The notes: generated from the letters alone by a model not told the origin. Shown: positions 29,148-40,249, numbered from the stretch's first letter. The stretch is 64,000 bases of DNA from Botryococcus braunii (GCA_002005505.1 KV908352.1:510540-574539); one strand, 5' to 3'. Made by a program: numbers and translations.

Positions 29148-30614
29148 TCCCCCTCGCAGGTAGATCCGGAAAGCCTTGGACACTGGAGAGTATCCAGTAA
29201 ACATGCCAGGCACTGCTTTGGGTGAGAACACCCCCCTCTGATGGTCTGGGACATGCACAAAGGCCAAACATCCCCACGTGCGTAAGAGTGAGGCATCAGG
29301 TTTATAGCCCATACAAGTTTCAAAGGGGGTAAGTGGCCTGCCTGTGCTGGGTCCCATGTTTAGGAGGGTGCATGGTGTTTCCAGGGCTTCTTTCCACATC
29401 ACAGGGCTGGCAGCAGCAAAATTGAGGAGGGTTCTGGTTCGCTCCTTCAAAGTCCTGTTGGCTCGCTCTGCAATCCCATTCTGCTGCGGTGTGTATGGGG
29501 CAGACATCTCCAATTTAGTGCCCTGAGAAGCACAAAACTCCTTGAATCTGGCGTTGACAAATTCAGTTCCACGATCGTAGCGAACACATTTTACTGTGAC
29601 CCCTCTTTCAGTTTGCTAGAACAGTATAAGGTCTCTGACAGCTGCGCCAATGACAACCTTTGATTTGACTGGCAACACTGCTTTCCATCCAGATGCCTCG
29701 TCAGCCACAGTCACCCAAAAACGTTCTCCAGTGATTGCAGCTGGAGAGATAGGGCCCACAGTATCAATATGAATTCTGTCCAATGGGTTTACTGCAGGTC
29801 TGGAACTTTCTCCGAAGGGAGGGCGAGCATGCTTTCCCTCTATACAGGCTTCACAATATTTCGGACAATTTTCACATGGTACCAGGGATGTGTCAATGCC
29901 AGTGACCAGCTGTTCATTACTCAGGTGCAGCATCCATGATTCTCCCGGATGTCCCATTCTGCTATGCCACAGAAAACGTCTGGCACAGTCATGCTTTGGG
30001 TTTTCCTTGCCTTTGTTCTTCACTGCAGCTGTCACTGGAGGAGGGCTTCTAACTGAGGCAACGGGGAGACACTCATGGATGTAGTAGAGTCCATTTTCTG
30101 ATCTGACAGGCATTCTCCATCCATTAGGGCCTGAGACTTTTGTAAATGCACCCACACCGTCTGTGGTGAAGCAGGCCCCATCACGAAGAGCAGCAGCAGA
30201 CACAGACAGGATGTTGGTCGTGGCAGAGAGAACACACTGAACATGATGCAGCCACAGTGGGATGCATTGTTGGGTCAACAGACATACTGATCCTGTGGCA
30301 ATAATTCCTCCTGTAGCATCTGAGGTAGCCAGCTGTAAAGGGATGGGTGTGGCATGTACTGTGGGAGCATGCAGCAATGACGGGTTGTTGACAAGATGTA
30401 CAGACGCCCCACTGTCTACTAACCAAGACTGTTTGGATTTTCTCCCGGTACTTGCATCCAGTACATTGTAGGACACCACATATGACATACCTTCTGGTGG
30501 AGGAGAAGGTGGGTCTGGAGGTGGATGCAGCAGTGGGAAGCTCCTGCTCCAGGGAATGCATGCTGGACTGCTGGAGGAGGCTGAGGTCCTCCAGGGAGCT
30601 GTCCTTGAGGCCAC
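29148..30614 (-). pseudogene. C2 protease and integrase
   Basis: Open 29616-30614 and 29130-29513. Contains the protease motif WLVDSGASVH, the finger LWHSRMGHPGE ... CEAC and the first catalytic Asp (IDTVGP). TAG replaces the Trp codon of LILFWQTERG at about 29617. The last Glu lies in NGIAERAN. Joined to 28446 across the solo LTR. Confidence 0.88.
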
Positions 30615-31511
30615 ATGCCCGCCAGCTGCTGTACTGCTGCTACCACGTTCCTCTGAATCTCAGCGTCCCTCTGTCGCTTGCGGCAGTCTCGCCAGAAGTG
30701 TCCCTTTTTGTGGCAGTAGTTGCAGGTGCCACGTATCTCCCCCTTTGACTCTGTGTCACCAGGCTGCCTGGCTGGGTCACCACACATGCAGCAGGGGCGG
30801 GGACTGTAGCAACTGGAGCAGGCTGTGCCATCATGACCAATGTTGGATGTTCTCCATCGTCGTTGTAACCCATTGCCTCTGCTGTGGTGGAGATGAGATC
30901 TGCCAGTTGGTCCAGCGGATGGGCGACAGCCGTGGGCAGCAGTCCTGGCGTGTTTGCAGCAGCAGGCAGACCTTGCACAATCTGAGTTGCCACATGTCTA
31001 TCCAGCAGGTCATGGCCATTGTTTTTCAGGCAGCTCTTGAGATTTATCATTCGATTCACATACTGAGATATAGTTTCCTCTGTCTCATGCCTCTAGACAT
31101 CTCCTTTAGCCAATCTGCATTGGCCTGAACATTGCCTCCTCCCGTGAAGTTCTTGCAAATATGGACATATGCATCATACGCAGAGGGTTTGCTAGACACT
31201 TCTCCCAGCCAGTCTTCTGGGACTGATTCGTACAGCAAGAGCAAGGCAGCAGCATTATGGATAGTACCAGGCATGGCTTCCTGAACAGCAGGCAATGAGC
31301 CTTTAGAATCATTCGCTGCAAGGAAAGCATTATTCCACACTTGGAAATTCTGACCTTTGGCCTGGAGTTTAACGTAAATTAACCTGGGTGGCGATGACCT
31401 TGGGCAGGCTGTCTCCTTCTCCTCTGGATGTGCTGTGGGTACAGGGTTCTCTGGTAGGTGTAGATGTAGACTCTTCGCTGGCTGACTTCGATGCTTCAGA
31501 GGTACTTGCAC
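30615..31511 (-). pseudogene. C2 gag
   Basis: Pieces 31056-31511, 30640-31059 and 30419-30787 correspond to consecutive parts of the C1 Gag: KGQNFQVWNNAF, WLKEMSRGM, VATQIVQGLPAA, and the knuckle CNYCHKKGHFWRDC. At least two frameshifts (about 31085 and 30780) break it. Confidence 0.85.
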
Positions 31512-31538
31512 CCTCCTTCTTCATTCTGATGGGATTGT

Positions 31539-32062
31539 TCAGTTGTCGCTCCTCTCTGACAGTCGGGAGTCTCCGTCTTCGTCCTCACTGTCTGTCTCCG
31601 TGAGCCAATCTTCTTCGCAGTGATTATCGCTGTTGGTTGTCAGATACTCGAGGAAGTCGCCGTCTATGCAGGCTAGAGCAGACTCCACTGCTGCGTAGGC
31701 AGCTTTCTCCGTCCAGTAGGCTTCCTGGGTAGGGCCGCCCGTCAGTTGCAAACACCTTTCGAATTTGGCTCTGGTTATAAACCCGGGCTCTCCGTTGATG
31801 ATTGATAGCCCCCACGCTGTGACTTTGTAGGCTGGATAAACAGGAAATCGCTCCTGGAACCACCTCGGGGGTGTGAGTGCGCCTTGGCCGTGGTCCCGTA
31901 GAAGTAGTCTTTCACGATGAACGCTCGCTCTTCAATTGTCCGTGGTCCTCTCTCTCCTCCAGCCTTTCTTCGCTCGTTATAAGATGGAGGGGGAGGTGGT
32001 GGTAGTCTGATGGGTATAGGCGTGCCCGTGCCCATTCGTCCAGTTTGTCTTGTTCGTCCCAT
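31539..32062 (-). pseudogene. C2 ORF0, degenerate
   Basis: From ATG 32062 it reads MGRTRQTGRMGTG, a Pro run, YNERRKAGGE and RTIEERAFIVKDY, clearly the counterpart of the C1 ORF0. Frameshifts at about 31930 and 31830 break the rest; the acidic C-terminus TDSEDEDGDS is still readable. Differences from C1 in the readable parts are mostly conservative, which suggests the ORF was under protein-level selection. Confidence 0.75.
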
Positions 32063-32113
32063 CGTAGAGTACGCCTCTCGAGTCATACATCTTACATGCC
32101 CAGCACAAGAGTT

Positions 32114-32128
32114 CGTGGGCCCATAAGC
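32114..32128 (-). other. C2 primer binding site
   Basis: GCTTATGGGCCCACG on the minus strand, one substitution from the GGTTATGGGCCCACG of other copies. Confidence 0.75.
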
Positions 32129-32853
32129 TGTAAAACTTATGAGCTTGGCGTTTCCTGTTTGACCCGGCACGAGGGTGTTTAGTCCGGCGGCACTTCTTGT
32201 TGTGTGTCGAGAAACAAGCAGTGACGTCTGTATGAGACGACTTGACTGGCAACAGTTAAGAGACAAACACCCGAAGTGCTTTTAAAGACCCAATCAAGTC
32301 TTACAATGCTTATTGTTCTCTCTCATCACTCAGTAATTCAAACTACTCCATCTACGTAACTACCGATAGTCTGTACTACCAGTGTCCGATGAGCTAAAAC
32401 ATTAGCACTCTCCTAATACACATTATCTAGACCTCTTCCTAATCCATTGTTCTTGTGGATTCAATGCTACAACATCGGTTTACCTGTATGACCCGGCACG
32501 AGGGTGTTTAGTCCGGCGGCACTCTTGTTGTGTGTCGAGAAACAAGCAGTGACGTCTGTGTGAGACGACTTGACTGGCAACACTTAAGAGACAAACACCC
32601 GAAGTGCTTTTAAAGTCCCAATCAAGTGACTCGCCCTTTCGTGCCAGCGACATATATCCTTCCTAGCAAACCGCGTCTGATTACCTCATTCTCTCGAAAC
32701 GAACGAAATTGGTCTAGATTGGTCCCGGCAGAACTACTAAGTTCTGCCACCCATTACTCATTCTAGGATTGTTCCCGCCACCTGATCAGAGCTGAACTGG
32801 CCACTATTACTCTCCTGAGGGAAAGGCACATGTCTCTCTTCTAAAACATAATA
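32129..32853 (-). repeat. C2 5' LTR
   Basis: 725 bp from TGTAAAACTTATG to ACATAATA, with a mutated terminal CA. TATA sequence (acatatatcc on plus) is kept. Confidence 0.9.
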
Positions 32854-32858
32854 AAATC

Positions 32859-34440
32859 AGCCCTTTATCCCTATCTCTCACTACTTGGCAGCCCAAAAAA
32901 TCTTTCACCTCTCCCAAATCATGAATGGTGAATTCTTGCTTGAGCAGCCCCTTCACTCTCTCAATCTCTCCCATGCCCTTTGAGACAATCAGCAAATCAT
33001 CTACATAAATGAACACAAATGACTTCCCTCCATCTGAAGAGCACTTCACATAGACACCTGCATCACTCTTGCAAACCTCATAGCCCATGGTATGAAGCTT
33101 CTCATTGAGAGTCTTATGCCAGGCTCTAGGTGCTTGCTTCAGACCATACAAGGCCTTCTTCAAGCGGCAGACAATATTGCCATCTCCATTCTCAAACCTA
33201 GGAGCTTGTGTTACATACACCTCTTCTTCTAATTCCCCATTTAGGAAGGCTGTCTTGACATCCACCTGGTGGATCTCATAACCCTCCTTGGCAGCCACTG
33301 CAAGGAGTGCCCTTCTCGATCCGTAACTGCTGGTTGGAGCAAATACTTCCATAACATCCACTCCAGGAATTTGCCTACATCCCTGAGCAACCAGCCTGGC
33401 CTTGAATCTGATTACATTACCGTGAGCATCCATTTTCACTGAAAATATCCAGTGAACTGGAATCACCTTATGTCCACGGGGTCTGGGAACATACTCCATC
33501 ACCTCATGAGCATCTAATGAATCCTGCTCCTCCTGCATAGCAGCCTTCCAGTATTCCCACTGAGGGGACTGCTGTGCTTCTCTCAAACTAGAGGGCACAC
33601 TAATCTTGCTAAAACGCACCCCAGTGTGCTTTCCCTTTTCTTCCTGCTTCTCATCAGTGCCACTCTCATTCTCTCCACGACTCACTACTCTTCCACTGAC
33701 ATTCGCCGCACTGCAGACTGGTGCAGTTTGTGCTGTCTCTGGACTTCCTCTCTGATCTCTCTCCCTCTTCGACTAGCAGCGTGCCTTTTCAAGCTTACTG
33801 CTTCGCACACTCACATCATCCTCCCAGACACAGGTACCTCTTGGAAAGCTCTTATAATCAGGGGTCTCTGCACAGTGTCCAAGCTTCCAATTCACCTCCT
33901 CTGTCACACCCTGACATGTCTGATGAGCATCAGCCTCACCAGATCTCTCACAGACATGGTTGGCACAGTGACTTGTGAGAGTGCACTTCCCCTGTTGCAG
34001 ACGTGCCAGATTCTCTCTCTCTCTCTCTCTCTCTTTCGTCCTCCTGCCAAACATGAGCGCTGGGGCGCTGGCCCAGCCGCACTCTCGCAAACAAAGCCCT
34101 CAGACGTATGGCTGGCACCACATTGTTCCCTGTCTGGGGTCTGAGATGGGCAATTCACACTCTGCGCACAGCTCACATTGCTAACATTGCTCTCAGGCAC
34201 AGAACAGGTCCCACCCGGGCAACTCAGCTCACTTGGACCAGTGTCAGTCTGTTCAGAGACTGTCCCCCTCTCATCACTCACATGAATAGCAAGTCTCTCA
34301 TGATTCGGACCCATGTCCTGCACTTCCCCTGGTCCCTGTGACAAGCTGTCACGTTCAGTCAGCCCCTCTCGCTCACAGCTCTCTCCCTTTTCCTGTGCCA
34401 GCAGGGTTTCACGTGCAGTACTTCGTTTCTCGTATCGTTG
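32859..34440 (-). pseudogene. C1 linker and reverse transcriptase
   Basis: Open to 33685 (RT with VHWIFSVKMDAHG, KTAFLNGELEEEVYVTQ, LYGLKQAPRAWH and IYVDDLLIVSKG); reads out at the junction with C2. Upstream, 33773-34090 and 33904-34344 are linker pieces with Cys-containing blocks (NVSCAQSVNCPSQTPD) and Arg/Glu runs from a CT microsatellite. RT resumes at 24800 beyond C2. Confidence 0.88.
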
Positions 34441-34443
34441 TGA

Positions 34444-35802
34444 CTAAGTCTGTCCAGCCGGCGGCTGGTGTGCACTGTCCGGTGGTGTGTCTCGGAAGGA
34501 CTGCTGTGCTCGTTCCAGCACGAGCCGATGCGGTCCACAGTCCTGGCTCCCTCTAGCCATGTTGCGAAGTGTCCCCATTATCCCGGACCGGTCCAGGTTC
34601 AGCAGTTGCGACTCTTCGGAGGGTCCAGTTGAGCGTCCGCTGTTTGTCTCCTCTGGAGTGGAATTCCCCTGACGGGCAGGCTCGGTTGTAGCCTCGTCCG
34701 GGGGTTCTGGGAAGGCACTGTCAGGTCTGTTGCTGGAGCGGGGTGGGCTGACAGCTTCCTTCCTGATGCCTGCCTGGAGGGTGTCTGTGAGAGGCTCACG
34801 GGTCTGCAGTTGGAATTGGAGGTCTGCTTGGTACGAAAAATTCTGTGCTTGCCCAGGGATAGTGTTTACTCCCACTCGAGAGGCTCCCCGAATGTGTTCC
34901 ACAAATTCCACATCTCTGCTTTCTCTCCAGACTCCCCCTCCCAGGTAGATATGGAAAGCTTTGGACACTAGGGAGTAGCCAGTAAACATGCCAGGCACTG
35001 CCTTGGGTGCGAACACCCCCCTCTGATGGTCTGGAACATGGACAAAGGCCAAACATCCCCAAGTACGTAAGAGGGTGACATCCGGTTTATATCCCATAAA
35101 CGTTTCAAAAGGAGTGAGAGGCCTGCCTGTGCTGGGTCCCATATTCAAGAGGGTGCCTGCTATTTCAAAGGCTTCTTTCCACATGACAGGGCTTGCAGCA
35201 GCAAAATTGAGCAGGGTTCTGGTTCTCTCCTTCAAGGTCATGTTGGCTCGCTCTGCTATTCCATTCTGCTGCGGAGTGTATGGAGCAGACATCTCCAGCT
35301 TAGTGCCCTGAGAAGCACAAAACTCCTTGAATCTCGCATTAACAAATTCAGTGCCTCTGTCACACCGGATGCATTTTACAGTGACCCCTCTTTCTGTCTG
35401 CCAGAACATAATAAGGTCTCTGACAACGGCTCCAATGACATCCTTAGATTTCACTGGCAGGACAGCCTTCCATCCAGATGCCTCGTCTGCCACTGTCACC
35501 CAGAAACGTTCTCCTGTGATTGCAGCTGGAGAGATGGGACCCACAGTGTCAATATGAATTATGTCAAGAGGATTTGCTGCAGGTCTCGAACTTTCTCCAA
35601 AGGGTGGACGAGTGTGCTTCCCCTCGATACAAGCTTCACAATACTTTGGACAATTCTCACATGGTGACAGGGAAGTGTCAATGCCTGTGACCAGCTATTC
35701 ATTGCTCAGGCGCTGCATCCAGGGTTCTCCCGGGTGTCCCATTCTGCTATGCCACAGAAAGCGTCTGGCACAGTCATGCTTTAAGGTTTTCTTGGATTTA
35801 TT
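34444..35802 (-). pseudogene. C1 integrase
   Basis: Open 34444-35544 from the first catalytic Asp region (MGPISPAAITGERFWV) through CDRGTEF and NGIAERANMT to the Ser/Pro-rich C-terminal tail. The finger region 35545-35802 (LWHSRMGHPGE ... CEAC) carries two stop codons, one at the protease-integrase boundary and one after RLSNE. TAG at 34446 ends the piece before the linker. Confidence 0.88.
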
Positions 35803-37308
35803 CTACACTGCAGTTGCCACTAGGGATGGGTTTTGTGCTGAGGCAACAGGGAGGCAGTCATGTATGTAATAAAGTCCATTCTCTGCTCTGATGGGCATTC
35901 TCCATCCATTCGGACCAAGGACTGCTGTAAATGCACCCATGCTGTCTGTGGCAAAGCAGGCACCATCACGAAGAGCAGCAGAAACAGACAGGATGTTTGT
36001 CGTAGCAGAGGGAACGCACTGAACATGATGCAGCCACAGTGGGATGCACTGCTGGGTTAACAGACAGACTGATCCTGTAGCAATAATTCCTCCTATGGCA
36101 TCAGACGTGGCCAGCTGCAGAGGGATGGGAGCAGCATGCACTGTAGGAGCATGCAGTAGTGACAAGTTATTCTTAAGATGCACATACGCTCCACTGTCTA
36201 CAAGCCAAGACTGTTTGGATCTTCTCCCATTGCTTGGTTTCAGGACATTATAGGATACCACGTATGGCATACCTTCTGGTGGAGGAGAGGGTGGCCCAGG
36301 AGGTGGATGCAGCAGTGGGAAAACTCCAGCTGCAGGGAATGCATGCTGAACTGGAGGGGGCTGGAGTCCTCCAGGGAGCTGCCCTTGAGGCCACATACCA
36401 GCCAATTGCTGTACCGCTGCCACCACATTCGTCTGTGTCTCCGCGTCCCTCTGTCTCTTGCGGCAGTCTCGCCGGAAATGCCCCTTTTTGTGACAGTAAT
36501 TGCAAGTCCCACGTACCTCCACCCTGGCCTCTGTGTCCGCTGGTTGTCTGGTCTGAGTCACCACACATGCAGCTGGGGCAGGGACACCAGTAACTGGGGT
36601 TGGCTGTGCCATCATGACCACTGCAGGCTGGTCTTCATCATCATTGTAGCCCATTGCCTCAGCTGTGGTGGAGATGAGGTCTGCCAGTTGATCCAGTGGG
36701 TGAGCAACGGCTGTAGGTAGTAGCCCTGGCGAGTTGGCAGCTGCTGGCAGTCCCTGCACTATCTGTGTGGCCACATGTCCATCCAGTAGGTCATGTCCAT
36801 TGCGCTTCAGGCAGCCTTTCAGGTTGATTATCCGATTTACGTACTGGGAAATTGTTTCACCTTGCTTCATGCCGCGTGACATTTCTTTCAACCAATCAGC
36901 ATTGGCCTGGATATTATACCCACCCACAAACTTCTTGCAGAGATACACATATGCATCATAAGCTGACGGTTTACTGGACAACTCTCCCAGCCAGTCTTCT
37001 GGAACTGATTCATACAACAACAATAAGGCAGCAGCATTATGAGTGGTACCAGGCATGGCTTGCTGGATAGCAGGCAGTGAGCCTTTTGCATCATTTGCAG
37101 CAGTGAATGCATTGTCCCACACCACGAAGTTCTGACCCTTGCGCAGCAGTTTAATATGAACCTTGACTTGTGTTGCAATAACCTTGGGGAGGGTGTCTCC
37201 TTCTCCCTTTGAGGTGCTGGGAGTGCATGGTTCCCGGGTTGGAGTCGATGTAGATTCTTCATCAACTGACTTCTGTTCTTCACTGATGCTGGCGCCCTTC
37301 TTCTTCAT
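35803..37308 (-). CDS. C1 gag-protease
   Basis: The first ATG is at 37308 (MKKKGASISEE), 17 bp after the ORF0 stop codon region; the frame is open 27 bp further upstream without an ATG. Gag core includes KGQNFVVWDNAF, WLKEMSRGMKQGETISQYVNR and a complete CCHC knuckle CNYCHKKGHFRRDC, which is followed by a Pro/Gln-rich stretch. Protease reads WLVDSGAYVH. The frame stops at 35803, where a stop replaces the connection to the integrase finger. The Gag is unlike that of families A and B outside these motifs. Confidence 0.88.
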   Translation of the reverse strand: MKKKGASISEEQKSVDEESTSTPTREPCTPSTSKGEGDTLPKVIATQVKVHIKLLRKGQNFVVWDNAFTAANDAKGSLPAIQQAMPGTTHNAAALLLLYESVPEDWLGELSSKPSAYDAYVYLCKKFVGGYNIQANADWLKEMSRGMKQGETISQYVNRIINLKGCLKRNGHDLLDGHVATQIVQGLPAAANSPGLLPTAVAHPLDQLADLISTTAEAMGYNDDEDQPAVVMMAQPTPVTGVPAPAACVVTQTRQPADTEARVEVRGTCNYCHKKGHFRRDCRKRQRDAETQTNVVAAVQQLAGMWPQGQLPGGLQPPPVQHAFPAAGVFPLLHPPPGPPSPPPEGMPYVVSYNVLKPSNGRRSKQSWLVDSGAYVHLKNNLSLLHAPTVHAAPIPLQLATSDAIGGIIATGSVCLLTQQCIPLWLHHVQCVPSATTNILSVSAALRDGACFATDSMGAFTAVLGPNGWRMPIRAENGLYYIHDCLPVASAQNPSLVATAV

Positions 37309-37324
37309 GCTGTTCGGTTGCTGA

Positions 37325-37849
37325 TCAGCTGTCACTGCGTTCTGATATCTTGGAGTCTCCGTCCTCGTCCTCGCTGTCTGACTCCGTAAGCCAATCTTCT
37401 AGGCTGTATCCCTTCTGGCTGCCCACAAGCGAGTCAAGAAAATCCTCGTCCAATGATGCTAGTGCAGACTCCACAGCTGAGTACGCTGCTCTCTCCGCCC
37501 AGAATTCCTCCTTGTCGGTGCCCCCAATCTGCTGTAGATATCGTTCAAACAGTGATCGTGTGTCAAAGCCTGGATCTCCGTTAATGAATGAGCACTCCCA
37601 CTCGGTGACTTTGTAGGCTGGGTATATGGGGAAACGCAGCTTGAACCACTGGGGAGGAGTAAGACTGCCCTGTCCGTATGCGCGGCTGACAAAATCCTTT
37701 ATGATGAAAGCTCGTTCTTCAGCCGTCCTTGGTCCTGTTTCACCACCAGCCTTTCTTCTTTCGTTATACGTAGGTGGTGGAGGTGGGGGCCGTCGCACAG
37801 GTCCTGCATAGCCAGTTGACATTCTTCCGGTCTTCCTCGTTCGCGCCAT
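37325..37849 (-). CDS. C1 extra ORF upstream of gag (ORF0), unknown function
   Basis: 174 codons from ATG 37849, about 50 bp inside the primer site, ending just before gag. The N-terminus is basic (MARTRKTGRM) and is followed by a six-Pro run, YNERRKAGGE and a folded-looking centre (WFKLRFPIYPAY, FERYLQQIGG, EEFWAERAAYSAVESALASLDEDF). The C-terminus is acidic (ESDSEDEDGDS). No membrane segment or signal peptide. C2 has a recognisable homologue. No family is recognised. Placement equals that of the B1 ORF0 at 15370-15990; shared function is inference. Confidence 0.72.
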   Translation of the reverse strand: MARTRKTGRMSTGYAGPVRRPPPPPPTYNERRKAGGETGPRTAEERAFIIKDFVSRAYGQGSLTPPQWFKLRFPIYPAYKVTEWECSFINGDPGFDTRSLFERYLQQIGGTDKEEFWAERAAYSAVESALASLDEDFLDSLVGSQKGYSLEDWLTESDSEDEDGDSKISERSDS

Positions 37850-37900
37850 AGCTGATTAAGACAATCGAGTCATACATCTTACTTGCCCAGCTTACGAGTT

Positions 37901-37915
37901 CGTGGGCCCATAACC
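37901..37915 (-). other. C1 primer binding site
   Basis: GGTTATGGGCCCACG on the minus strand directly next to the LTR. Confidence 0.82.
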
Positions 37916-38637
37916 TGTAAACTTATGAGCTTGGCGTATCCTGTATGACCCGGCACGAGGGTGTTTAGTCCGGCGGCACTCTTGTTGTGTGTTGAGAAAC
38001 AAGCAGTGACGACTGTGTGAGACGACTTGACTGGCAACAGTTAAGAGACAAACACCCGAAGTGCTTTTGTAGTCCCAATCAAGTCTTACAATGCTTATTG
38101 TTCTCTCTCATCACTCAGTAATTCAAACTACTCCATCTACGTAACTACCGATAGTCTGTATTACCAGTGTCCGATGAGCTAAAACATTAGCACTCCTTGA
38201 TACACATTATCTAGACCTCTTCATAATCCATTGTTCTTGTGGATTCAGAACTACAACATCAGTTTACCTGTATGACCCCGCACGAGGGTGTTTAGTCCGG
38301 CGGCACTCTTGTTGTGTGTTGAGAAACAAGCAGTGACGACTGTGTGAGACGACTTGACTGGCAACAGTTAAGAGACAAACACTCGATGTGCTTTTGTAGT
38401 CCCAATCAAGTGACTCGCCCTTTCGTGCCAGCGACATATATCCTTCCTAGCAAACCGTGTCTGATTACCTCATTCTCTCTAATCGAATGAAATTGGTCTA
38501 GATTGGTCCCGGCAGAACTTCTAGGTTCTGCCACCTATTACTCATTCTAGGATTGTTCCCGCCACCTGATCAGAGCTGATCTGGTTACTATTGCTCTCCT
38601 GAGGGAAAGGCACATGTCTCTCTTCTAAAATATAACA
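37916..38637 (-). repeat. C1 5' LTR
   Basis: 722 bp, TGTAAACTTATG...AAATATAACA on the plus strand, followed by the second AGGCC. Confidence 0.93.
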
Positions 38638-38642
38638 AGGCC

Positions 38643-39616
38643 AAAGGAGGAACTGGCGTGTCGCTTCCGCAACAGGACGGGACATTTCTGGAGGGAGTGC
38701 CTGGAACTGAAGAGGCTGTAAGCTCTACATGGCACAATGCAAGCTGCATGTGCGGGCCCAGCTGCGTGGTGGGGCCCTGGAGCTCCTCAGCAACAAGCCA
38801 GCTGGTGGGATGCTGGCCAATCCAGAGGAGGCCCTCCCGTGTCAACCTCACATGCTGCTGGATCTGTGTCCACTATCTTCCCATTCTTCCCAGGCTGGCA
38901 TCTCCCACCACCACCTCCTCCAGGTGCTGGTGAGCCTATGTTCGTTTCGTTGAATGTGCTTACCCCTCTATCTCATGGGGCTTGCAGTGCCTCGTGGCTG
39001 ATAGATAGTGGTGCATCGGTGCACGTTGTAAATGATCTGTCGTTACTACACAACCCAGTCATGCATGCCCAACCCCTCCCTCTTCACTTGGCCACTTCTG
39101 ACGCCAAAGGAGGGATAGTTGCAACTGGGTCTGTGTGTCTGGTCAATGCCAGACAAGAGGTGTTTTGGCTGCATAATGTGCAGTGTGTGCCCACTGCACA
39201 CACTAATCTGATTTCTGTCACAGGAGCCATTCAGGATGGAGCATCATTCCTCACTAACAGTGCAGGTGGGTACACGACCATGAAAGGCCCAGCAGGCTGG
39301 TCTGGTAAGATAGCCAGAGAGCGAGGGCTGTTTTTTTTAGAATGGGTGTATCCAGTCAAGAGCCAGCATGCTACGCAGCCCCAGTCCAGTCCTCATGCTG
39401 CCTCGTATCATGTTAGGAAAGGACACGTGTGTAAAAATAGACTGCTGTGGCATGCAAGGTTGGGTCATCCTGGTGTTACGAGTATGACAAGGTTGGACAA
39501 CGAAGATCTGGTAACTGGGATCCATGTGTCCCTTGCTCCATGCTCAGAGTGTCCTCCCCAGTGTGAGTCATGCATACAACGGAAGCATTCTCGCCCCCCC
39601 TTTCCAGCTTCATCTA
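38643..39616 (+). pseudogene. A4 gag knuckle, protease and integrase finger
   Basis: Resumes after C1 with AKEELACRF...GHFWREC; the first cysteine pair reads CRFRN, so the knuckle is damaged. A TAA follows near 38720. The open piece from 38737 contains the protease WLIDSGASVHVVND and the finger LWHARLGHPG ... CESC. The TRIM at 39617 splits integrase after RPPFPASS. Confidence 0.88.
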
Positions 39617-39776
39617 TGTTGTGCCGGGGGATCGAACCCTCGACCGACTCGACCCAGAGTCGCGGCTCTAACCGATCGGCTAAAAGTACCAAGGTACTTG
39701 TACGAATAATCTCCCGCTTATGTATCCGAGCCGGACCGGGGACAAGAGATCCCGATCCGCTCCGCTCCGCACTACA
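39617..39776 (-). repeat. TRIM 3' LTR with A- and B-box-like motifs
   Basis: On the minus strand it contains TAGCCGATCGG, then 33 bp, then GGTTCGATCCC. These match tRNA A and B boxes at normal spacing, and the B box matches GGTTCGANNCC exactly. The sequence between can form a GACTC/GAGTC stem, but no acceptor stem is present, so it is tRNA-derived rather than a tRNA gene. Confidence 0.75.
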
Positions 39777-40070
39777 TCTCCCCCCACCTAAGAACCGAGC
39801 GTCCTCGCTCGTACTTCATTCTTAGGTCCACCTACAGCAGCCCGCCTGGCCGCCCGGGAAAGAGATATACCGCGCATACGTCCCGCGATTATCGCCACCG
39901 ATCACCGAATCCCCCCTTCGCACCGTGCCTGATCACGTGGCCACTCCCGTGGGGCCTCGAACACGTGCACCAAGCACCTACGAACGTTATGGGCTCATCT
40001 CATACTCGCGCTCATACCCGAGGCGATTTACCATGAAAAATGGCCCATCAACCAGATCGCCGATACCATA

Positions 40071-40244
40071 TGTTGTGCCGGGGGATCGAACCCTCGACCG
40101 ACTCGACCCAGAGTCGCGGCTCTAACCGATCGGCTAAAAGTACCAAGGTAGTACCTTGAAGGTACTTGTACGAATAATCTCCCGCTTATGTATCCGAGCC
40201 GGACCGGGGACAAGAGATCCCGATCCGCTCCGCTCCGCACTACA
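40071..40244 (-). repeat. TRIM 5' LTR
   Basis: 174-bp copy of the terminal repeat with the same A- and B-box-like motifs. Confidence 0.9.
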
Positions 40245-40249
40245 ATCTA

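Larger units (their letters stand above)
24801..32853 (-). mobile_element. C2: family C element inserted in C1
   Basis: LTRs 24801-25524 (724 bp) and 32129-32853 (725 bp). The target duplication is ATATC at 24796-24800 and AAATC at 32854-32858, one mismatch, so this insertion is older than the others with exact duplications or one copy has mutated. The last bases of the right LTR read CATAATA instead of TATAACA. A solo family A LTR (28447-29142) interrupts its integrase. All coding parts are frameshifted. Confidence 0.92.
23218..38637 (-). mobile_element. C1: complete copia element, family C, split by C2
   Basis: Minus-strand element with LTRs 23218-23940 and 37916-38637 and an exact duplication AGGCC (23213-23217, 38638-38642). 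Read on the minus strand: 5' LTR, primer site, ORF0, gag-protease, integrase, linker, RT, then C2 inserted at 24801-32853, then RNase H and the polypurine tract. Without C2 it is about 7.4 kb. It interrupts gag of A4. Confidence 0.95.
39617..40244 (-). mobile_element. TRIM: miniature LTR element with a tRNA-like LTR
   Basis: 628 bp with direct terminal repeats 39617-39776 (160 bp) and 40071-40244 (174 bp), TGTTGTGCCG...CACTACA, and an exact duplication ATCTA (39612-39616, 40245-40249). On the minus strand AGGTGGGGGGAGA precedes the left repeat (polypurine tract) and TGGTATCGGCGATCTGG follows the right repeat after 2 bp (primer site). The internal part (294 bp) has no ORF. The right repeat has 14 extra bp near GTACC. 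Non-autonomous; the helper is unknown. Confidence 0.9.

Noticed and set aside
24796..32858. C2 as a tandem duplication or assembly error within C1
   Set aside because: It has its own two LTRs, primer site and a near-matching target duplication, and the C1 coding sequence resumes exactly at the break.
37325..37849. ORF0 as a captured envelope gene
   Set aside because: It lies upstream of gag, has no signal peptide or membrane segment, and envelope genes sit after pol.
39617..39776. Functional tRNA gene on the minus strand in the TRIM repeats
   Set aside because: A and B boxes are present but no paired acceptor stem and no normal seven-base anticodon loop can be drawn.
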